A stretch of 10,580 nucleotides of DNA from Thiobacillaceae bacterium (GTDB taxonomy: Bacteria > Pseudomonadota > Gammaproteobacteria > Burkholderiales > Thiobacillaceae): NCBI GenBank assembly GCA_012274165.1, contig JAAPAA010000406.1, forward strand, positions 1 through 10,580, read 5' to 3'. The notes beneath the pieces are model-generated. The model was not told where the DNA came from. It did no database searches and worked only from the letters and a program-made list of their open reading frames with translations. Shown in pieces: positions 7,011 to 10,580 of this stretch. Position 1 is the first letter of the stretch; each line of letters begins with the position of its first letter. A program made the translations under genes and the position numbers.

Positions 7011-7016
7011 GAGGAG
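7011..7016 (+). promoter_or_regulatory. Shine-Dalgarno sequence GAGGAG of the PEP-CTERM gene
   Basis: A strong GAGGAG lies 4 nt before the ATG at 7021 and 7 nt before the second ATG at 7024. It is the clearest ribosome-binding site in the window. It excludes a TTG start at 7018, which would be only 1 nt away. The choice between the two ATGs stays open. Confidence 0.8.
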
Positions 7017-7020
7017 ATTG

Positions 7021-7599
7021 ATGATGGAAAATATTTGGCATCACAAGCGAAGCGCTGCGCCCAGGCTGGCGGCGCTCACCTTGCTGCTCGGCCTTTCGGT
7101 AGCAAGCAGCGCCCAGGCTGACACGGTCTACAACATGGGTACGCTTAGCGCCACGCCTTATGTCAACGCAGCTACCGTCACCGCGGGTACGGTGTTCACG
7201 CTGCCAACCACGGGCACTACGACCTACAACTTCACCGACATCTACAATTTTTCAGTACCGAATTCCCTGGTCGCAGGCACGGCGGTTACGGTCAACCTCA
7301 ATTTGGGAAACCTCAGCTTCGATATCTCGAACCTGAAACTGGACTTGTTTGATGCGGGCAACACCTGGCTGACCGGCGACATGGTCACTGGCCCGTCGGA
7401 TGTCTCGGTCAGCGTCAATTCGCCTCTGGTTGCCGGCAATTACTACTTCAAGCTGCGCGGTCTTGCGGATGGCGTAAATACGAACCAAGGCATTTACACC
7501 TTTACCGCTGCCGCCGTTCCGGAAGCGAGTACCTACGCCATGATGCTGGTTGGCCTGGGTCTGGTGGGTTACAGCGTGAGTTCCCGCAGGCGTAATTGA
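7021..7599 (+). CDS. PEP-CTERM sorting-domain exported protein (FxDxF-like)
   Basis: Predicted secreted protein, processed by an exosortase and attached or released at the cell surface, typically in exopolysaccharide/biofilm-forming Gram-negative bacteria. It has 192 residues from the ATG at 7021 (190 or so from 7024). It has a signal peptide with basic n-region (HHKR, residues 7-10), hydrophobic core (16-28) and probable cleavage after SAQA (residue 33). The body (34-165) is rich in Thr, Asn, Val and Gly, without cysteine, and looks beta-rich. It carries FTDIYNF (71-77), like the FxDxF subfamily of PEP-CTERM proteins. The C-terminal sorting signal is complete: VPEASTYAMM (166-175; here PEA instead of PEP), a hydrophobic stretch (175-186), then SSRRRN. 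The gene is opposite to all its neighbours, has its own sigma-54 promoter and terminator, and lies between two halves of an ABC transporter. Its molecular role is unknown. No exosortase (epsH/xrt) is in the window. Confidence 0.9.
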   Translation: MMENIWHHKRSAAPRLAALTLLLGLSVASSAQADTVYNMGTLSATPYVNAATVTAGTVFTLPTTGTTTYNFTDIYNFSVPNSLVAGTAVTVNLNLGNLSFDISNLKLDLFDAGNTWLTGDMVTGPSDVSVSVNSPLVAGNYYFKLRGLADGVNTNQGIYTFTAAAVPEASTYAMMLVGLGLVGYSVSSRRRN

Positions 7600-7621
7600 G
7601 CTAGGCATGCGGATCATATTG

Positions 7622-7659
7622 CCCCTTCGCGCGCCGGCTGGCGCGCGAAGGGGTTTTTT
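7622..7659 (+). terminator. Strong intrinsic terminator after the PEP-CTERM gene
   Basis: A perfect 14-bp stem (7622-7635 with 7640-7653), rich in GC, with a 4-nt GGCT loop is followed by six T residues (7654-7659). It begins 23 nt after the stop codon. The opposite strand lacks a T-run after the hairpin, so it should act mainly on the PEP-CTERM transcript, although the hairpin also lies in the path of transcription running from the permease toward the ATPase gene. Confidence 0.93.
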
Positions 7660-7738
7660 ATTGATGCCTGCCAGTGCTTCACCGAACCGCGAGTTCAAAT
7701 TCAGCTGGTCATGCCTGCCCGGCAAGTGACAACGGCCG

Positions 7739-8563
7739 TTACGGCCTGCGCAGCAACCCCAACATCAGCGGCACTCCGATGAGTGCAGTCAGCACGCCCA
7801 CCGGGAGTTCGCGGGGGGCGATCACGGTGCGCGCCAGCGCGTCGGCCAGCACCAGCAGGCTGCCGCCGGCCAGCGCGGTGGCTGGGAGCAGGATGCGGTG
7901 CGTGCTGAGTCCCAACCGGCGCAGGGCGTGCGGTACCATCAGGCCGACGAAGCCGATGCTGCCAACCTGGGCGACGACGAGGGCAGTGCAGGACCCGGCG
8001 AGCGCGAACAGTATCCAGCGGGTGGGCGCGACGGCTACACCGAGCGACGCGGCTTTGAGCGGGGAGAGTTGCAGCACGTCGAGCCGCCTCGACAGCCCGA
8101 GCGCGGCAGCCACGGCCAGCAGCAGCGCTGCCCAGAGCAGTGCAGGCTGACTGCTCCATGACAGATCGCCCATCAGGAAAAACAGCATGCCGGGCAGACG
8201 CTCGGCGGGCGTGACGCTCAATACCAGCGCGATGAGTGCGCCGAAGCCCGCTGCCAGCATCACGCCGGCGAGCAGCAGCGGCGTGTGGTCGCGTGCCAAT
8301 AGACGCCCGCCGAGGGCGGCGGCCAGCGCCAGCGCCAGCATGCTGCCGGCAAACGCCAGCGCCGATACCCATGGCCATGCCAGCCCAGCCGCCATGCCGA
8401 GCAGCGCCAGCAAGCCGGCGCCGCCGGAGACACCAAGCAGATAGGGTTCGGCCAGCGGGTTGCGAAACAGCGTTTGCATCAGGGCGCCCGCCAGCGCGAG
8501 CAGACCGCCGCAAGCGAAGGCGGCGGCGACGCGCGGGCCGCGCAGCTCGGTCAGAATCTGCAT
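7739..8563 (-). CDS. FecCD/BtuC-family ABC importer permease
   Basis: Membrane subunit of a vitamin B12, heme or ferric-siderophore importer. 274 residues are counted from the first ATG, with about eight or nine hydrophobic segments. Family hallmarks are GALMQTLFRNPLAEPYLLG (residues 26-44), the ATPase-contact segment GFVGLMVPHALR (204-215), and the C-terminal RELPVGVLTALIGVPLMLGLL (251-271). The start is a problem: the frame stays open for another 36 codons up to the stop codon of the isomerase gene (8672-8674). This extra part encodes LLLLGLAAPAALALGLIAGA, which looks exactly like transmembrane helix 1 of the family. It contains no ATG, GTG or TTG; only ATT (8666-8668) or CTG codons could start it. 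The annotated ATG therefore gives a protein without helix 1. The gene directly follows the isomerase gene and probably belongs with the ATPase at 5854-6588. Confidence 0.87.
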   Translation of the reverse strand: MQILTELRGPRVAAAFACGGLLALAGALMQTLFRNPLAEPYLLGVSGGAGLLALLGMAAGLAWPWVSALAFAGSMLALALAAALGGRLLARDHTPLLLAGVMLAAGFGALIALVLSVTPAERLPGMLFFLMGDLSWSSQPALLWAALLLAVAAALGLSRRLDVLQLSPLKAASLGVAVAPTRWILFALAGSCTALVVAQVGSIGFVGLMVPHALRRLGLSTHRILLPATALAGGSLLVLADALARTVIAPRELPVGVLTALIGVPLMLGLLRRP

Positions 8564-8671
8564 CGCCAGTTCGCGGTCGTCGGGCAGCGCACCGGCGATG
8601 AGGCCGAGTGCGAGCGCGGCGGGCGCTGCCAGACCGAGCAGCAGCAGTTTGGTGGCGGGCGACAGAATGGT

Positions 8672-9346
8672 TTACGGCTTGGCGGCTGCGGCAGGCTCAG
8701 GTCTGGCCGGGCTGGGGGGCAACATGGTGACGCGTGTCATCACGACGGGATCGACTGGCACGTCGTCATACGGCCCTTTATTGCCGCGCGGTACGTTGGC
8801 GATGGCATCGACCACGTTCATGCCGTCGACCACCTGACCGAATACCGCGTAGCCCCAGCCTTCGAAGGTTTTGCCGCGATGGTTGAGGAATGCGTTGTCG
8901 GCGACGTTGATGAAGAACTGCGAGGAGGCCGAGTGGGGTTCGCCGGTGCGTGCCATCGCCAGCGTGCCGCGCAGGTTTTTCAGGCCATTGTCGGCTTCGT
9001 TCTGGATTGGTGCGCCCTTGGGTTTTTCGACCATGTCGGCGGTCATGCCCCCGGTCTGGATCATGAAGCCGGGGATCACGCGGTGAAAGACCAGGCCGTC
9101 GTAAAACCCGCTCTTCACATAACTGAGGAAATTCGCCGCCGACTTCGGCGCATTGTTGGGGAACACCTCGACAATGATGTTGCCCTTGCTGGTTTCGATC
9201 AGCACGCGCGGGTTGGCCGGCTGGCCGGCGGCAGGCGCGGTGGAGATGGTTTGCTTGCCGGGCTCGCTGGCGCCGCAGCCGCTCATGCCGAGCGTCAGGG
9301 CAAGCAGAAAAAGCGCGATTTTGGAGGTGGATGCGGCGCGTGACAT
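8672..9346 (-). CDS. Cyclophilin-type peptidyl-prolyl cis-trans isomerase, lipoprotein
   Basis: Catalyses cis-trans isomerisation of X-Pro bonds during protein folding, here predicted outside the cytoplasm. It has 224 residues. A lipoprotein signal peptide (1-23) with hydrophobic core ALFLLALTLG ends in the lipobox MSGC with lipidated Cys24; Gly25 at +2 predicts outer-membrane sorting. After a low-complexity linker (25-45) comes a full cyclophilin domain (about 46-209). It shows VFHRVIPGFMIQTGG (86-100) with the active-site Arg89, Phe94 and Gln97, then NLRGTLAMAR (124-133) and SSQFFINV (141-148). The C-terminal tail is Pro/Ala-rich. The start is supported by GGAG (9353-9356) 6 nt upstream. 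The stop TAA is directly followed by the permease reading frame, in the same frame. It resembles PpiA/PpiB-type enzymes, but the lipoprotein form has no symbol I would assign. Confidence 0.93.
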   Translation of the reverse strand: MSRAASTSKIALFLLALTLGMSGCGASEPGKQTISTAPAAGQPANPRVLIETSKGNIIVEVFPNNAPKSAANFLSYVKSGFYDGLVFHRVIPGFMIQTGGMTADMVEKPKGAPIQNEADNGLKNLRGTLAMARTGEPHSASSQFFINVADNAFLNHRGKTFEGWGYAVFGQVVDGMNVVDAIANVPRGNKGPYDDVPVDPVVMTRVTMLPPSPARPEPAAAAKP

Positions 9347-9391
9347 GGTGGGCTCCGGGGCTAAAAAAGGGGGTGTGGAAAAACTGGCGGT

Positions 9392-9422
9392 ATTTTACGC
9401 TGCGTACCCGACGGCCTGTCAG
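9392..9422 (-). promoter_or_regulatory. Weak candidate promoter for the isomerase gene
   Basis: On the minus strand, CTGACA (9417-9422, one mismatch to TTGACA) and TAAAAT (9392-9397) are 19 bp apart, longer than ideal. They lie in the 80-nt gap between the DsbA-like gene and the isomerase gene, and the gap itself suggests a separate transcript. The CTGACA lies in an 8-bp tandem duplication (9414-9421 and 9422-9429) that also holds the stop codon of the DsbA-like gene. Confidence 0.25.
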
Positions 9423-9426
9423 CCTG

Positions 9427-10056
9427 TCAGCTTGGGCGTAAGAGCAGACGATCGAGTTCCGCCCGCACGGTATCCAAAGGCAGGCAACCGTCAACGACGC
9501 GATCGATCTGTTCGCCGCGTTGCAGGATCAGGGCGGGGAAGCCGCGCACGCCGGCTTTGCGCGACTGCATGAAATGCGCCTGGGTTTTGGCGCGGGCGGT
9601 GTCGCTGTCGAATGCCTGCAAAAACGCGGTGGCGTCGATACCGATTTCGGTTGCCAGTTCGGCCAGCACGGCGGGCTGGGTGACGTCGCGGCCCTCGGCA
9701 TAAAACGCGGTCTGGATTGCCTTGAACAGCGCGAATATTTTCGCCGGATCGAGCCCGCCCGCGGTCACCACCGCGCGGCTGGCGGGCTCGGTGTTGTAGA
9801 CAAAGCCATCGGGCAGCGCGTTGTCGAAACGAAACGGCTGGCCGGTGCGTTCATGCACCTGATGCCAGTGATGCAGGATGTCGTCGCGCGCCGCTGCGGT
9901 CATCGGCGTCGTTTCGCCGGGCCGCAAACCGCCCAGCACCAGCGCGATTTTCAGGCGGTCGTGATAGGCCGCGCGAATGTTTTCGATCACCGGCGAAAAA
10001 CCCCAGCACCAGGAACACATCGGGTCGGCAAAATACCAGAGGAGGGGGGCGCTCAT
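9427..10056 (-). CDS. DsbA/FrnE-like thioredoxin-fold oxidoreductase (cytoplasmic)
   Basis: Predicted thiol-disulfide oxidoreductase or isomerase with a DsbA-type fold. It has 209 residues. The N-terminus begins directly with a beta strand and the active site YFADPMCSWCWGF (residues 8-20), with Cys14 and Cys17 in CSWC. The long helical insertion follows, and the cis-proline loop VRGFPALIL (170-178) has Pro174. There is no signal peptide, so it should act in the cytoplasm, unlike classical DsbA. This matches the FrnE-like/COG3531 group, often annotated as protein-disulfide isomerase. An AGGTGA ribosome-binding sequence (10064-10069) lies 7 nt upstream of the ATG. It follows ccoS by 54 nt; the place beside copper-oxidase assembly genes may point to thiol or copper handling, but that is inference. 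Confidence 0.88.
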   Translation of the reverse strand: MSAPLLWYFADPMCSWCWGFSPVIENIRAAYHDRLKIALVLGGLRPGETTPMTAAARDDILHHWHQVHERTGQPFRFDNALPDGFVYNTEPASRAVVTAGGLDPAKIFALFKAIQTAFYAEGRDVTQPAVLAELATEIGIDATAFLQAFDSDTARAKTQAHFMQSRKAGVRGFPALILQRGEQIDRVVDGCLPLDTVRAELDRLLLRPS

Positions 10057-10110
10057 GCGGGCATCACCTGTGTCAGCGGACAGAGAAATCGCAGCATACG
10101 CGATGCGTGC

Positions 10111-10290
10111 TCAGTCTGGAGGCGGCGGCTCGTCCTGCGACGGATGCGGGGTGTCGTCGTCCATGATGATGCTGTGCGCCGGGCCTTCGAGGTCGTCGAA
10201 CTGGCCGCTTTTGGTGGCCCACAACATGACCCAGGCGATGACGCCGACAAAGACGAGGCTCAGCGGGATGAGCAGGATGAGGATGTCCAT
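10111..10290 (-). CDS. ccoS: cbb3-type cytochrome c oxidase assembly protein CcoS
   Basis: Small membrane protein needed for maturation (cofactor insertion) of cbb3 cytochrome oxidase, the high-affinity terminal oxidase used at low oxygen. It has 59 residues. It begins MDILILLIPLSLVFVGVIAW, a single N-terminal transmembrane helix (about 3-24), followed by the family signature SGQFDDLEGPAHSIIMDDD (28-46) and an acidic, Pro-rich tail. Several overlapping frames cover the region, but this one reads as CcoS over its whole length. It follows ccoI on the same strand, the usual order. The ATG lies 2 nt from a heptamer repeat element and has no recognisable Shine-Dalgarno sequence (the preceding bases on the minus strand are CCCTGACC), which is unusual for this window's non-overlapping genes. 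Confidence 0.95.
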   Translation of the reverse strand: MDILILLIPLSLVFVGVIAWVMLWATKSGQFDDLEGPAHSIIMDDDTPHPSQDEPPPPD

Positions 10291-10292
10291 GG

Positions 10293-10382
10293 TCAGGGAT
10301 CAGGGGCCAGGATTCAGGATTCAGGGAGCAAAGGTGCGGCCTTTGGCCGCTCATCCCCTGCCCCCTGGCCACTGAATCCTGA
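10293..10382. repeat. Inverted heptamer-repeat element with central hairpin
   Basis: The left arm holds five consecutive 7-bp units on the plus strand (10293-10327): TCAGGGA, TCAGGGG, CCAGGAT, TCAGGAT, TCAGGGA. The right arm holds four on the minus strand (10382-10355): TCAGGAT, TCAGTGG, CCAGGGG, GCAGGGG. Between them is a perfect hairpin, GCGGCC (10336-10341), TTT, GGCCGC (10345-10350). The whole could fold as a large imperfect stem. It looks like a REP/MITE-type dispersed intergenic element, but copy number cannot be judged from one window. It overlaps the 3' end of ccoI and abuts ccoS. Confidence 0.75.
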
Positions 10383-10580
10383 CCCCTTAACGGGACTGGG
10401 CTTGTAGTCGGACAGGCGCAGCGCATTCAACACCACCAGCAGCGAGCTGACCGACATGCCGATGCCGGCCAGCCACGGCGTGACATGACCCAGTGCGGCA
10501 GCGGGGATGGCGACGAGGTTGTAGGCAAGCGCCCAGCCGAGGTTTTCGCGAATGATGCGCTGGGTCTTGCGGGCCAGCGC
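10314..10580 (-). CDS. ccoI: cbb3 oxidase copper-translocating P-type ATPase CcoI/FixI (C-terminal part only)
   Basis: C-terminal 88 codons of a P1B-type copper ATPase that supplies copper for cbb3 oxidase assembly; the rest lies beyond the window end. Visible are the ARKTQRIIRENLGWALAYN segment leading into the second-last transmembrane helix and the last helix GIGMSVSSLLVVLNALRL (residues 39-56 of the fragment), standard for copper P1B ATPases. Assignment to CcoI rather than CopA rests on ccoS directly downstream, 23 nt away. The protein normally ends soon after the last helix. Here the frame runs on for about 25 more residues (from KPSPVKG to LLPES), encoded by the heptamer-repeat element, before a TGA at 10314-10316 inside it. 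Confidence 0.85.
   Translation of the reverse strand, partial: ALARKTQRIIRENLGWALAYNLVAIPAAALGHVTPWLAGIGMSVSSLLVVLNALRLSDYKPSPVKGSGFSGQGAGDERPKAAPLLPES

Noticed and set aside
6589..7020. Cobalamin riboswitch upstream of the importer ATPase
   Set aside because: No B12-box-like sequence or multi-helix layout was found on the minus strand here; the structured part lies on the plus-strand leader of the PEP-CTERM gene.
7664..7719. 9-bp direct repeat ATGCCTGCC (7664-7672 and 7711-7719)
   Set aside because: Too short and too common in composition to indicate an attachment site by itself.
7734..7746. Small inverted repeat GGCCG-TTA-CGGCC at the permease stop codon as a terminator
   Set aside because: The stem is only 5 bp and no T-run follows on the minus strand.
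9414..9429. Tandem 8-bp duplication GCCTGTCA at the end of the DsbA-like gene
   Set aside because: It is short and does not change the stop position; most likely simple slippage without function.
10053..10250. 65-codon minus-strand frame overlapping ccoS
   Set aside because: A different frame at the same place gives a textbook CcoS, so this Ser/Thr/Arg-rich frame is a shadow.
9520..10407. Plus-strand open frame of 295 codons opposite the DsbA-like and ccoS genes
   Set aside because: It is antisense to genes with clear active-site and family motifs, and its composition shows no known fold or signal.

Overview
The window is about 10.6 kb of mostly GC-rich chromosomal DNA. It looks betaproteobacterial (Nitrosomonadales/Rhodocyclales-like). 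This rests on the pcnB-folK-deoxynucleoside kinase-panB-panC order, a ccoI-ccoS pair for cbb3 oxidase assembly, and a PEP-CTERM exported protein. No rRNA gene, tRNA gene, IS element or CRISPR array was seen. The genus cannot be fixed from the sequence alone.

Layout. Bases 1-1221 (+) are the 3' part of an RhlE-type DEAD-box RNA helicase. It converges on a long minus-strand block, read from high to low coordinates as pcnB (poly(A) polymerase) - folK (folate) - deoxynucleoside kinase - panB - panC - panD. The first five genes overlap by 4, 4, 4 and 1 nt and look like one translationally coupled operon. panD is set apart by 60 nt and has its own TATAAT box. PanB and PanC make pantoate and join it to beta-alanine; PanD makes the beta-alanine. 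The block therefore encodes a complete ketoisovalerate-to-pantothenate branch except for ketopantoate reductase.

Bases 5854-6588 (-) encode an ABC ATPase of the vitamin B12/iron-chelate type. Its likely partner, a FecCD/BtuC-type permease, lies at 7739-8563 (-). Between them, in the opposite orientation, sits a PEP-CTERM exported-protein gene (7021-7599, +). It has an AT-rich upstream region, a very good sigma-54 (-24/-12) promoter, a potentially structured leader and a strong terminator. It looks like a self-contained unit that has separated permease from ATPase.

Upstream of the permease on the minus strand are a cyclophilin-type peptidyl-prolyl isomerase lipoprotein, a cytoplasmic DsbA/FrnE-like thioredoxin-fold protein, the small ccoS gene (59 aa), and the 3' end of the CcoI/FixI copper P-type ATPase. 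The ccoI-ccoS junction is occupied by a 90-bp inverted element built of 7-bp TCAGGRN units. This element supplies the last ~20 codons of ccoI and runs to within 2 nt of the ccoS start codon.

Most genes are ordinary housekeeping. The parts worth a second look are the PEP-CTERM cassette with its sigma-54 regulatory region, the permease whose first transmembrane helix lies upstream of any normal start codon, and the heptamer element.
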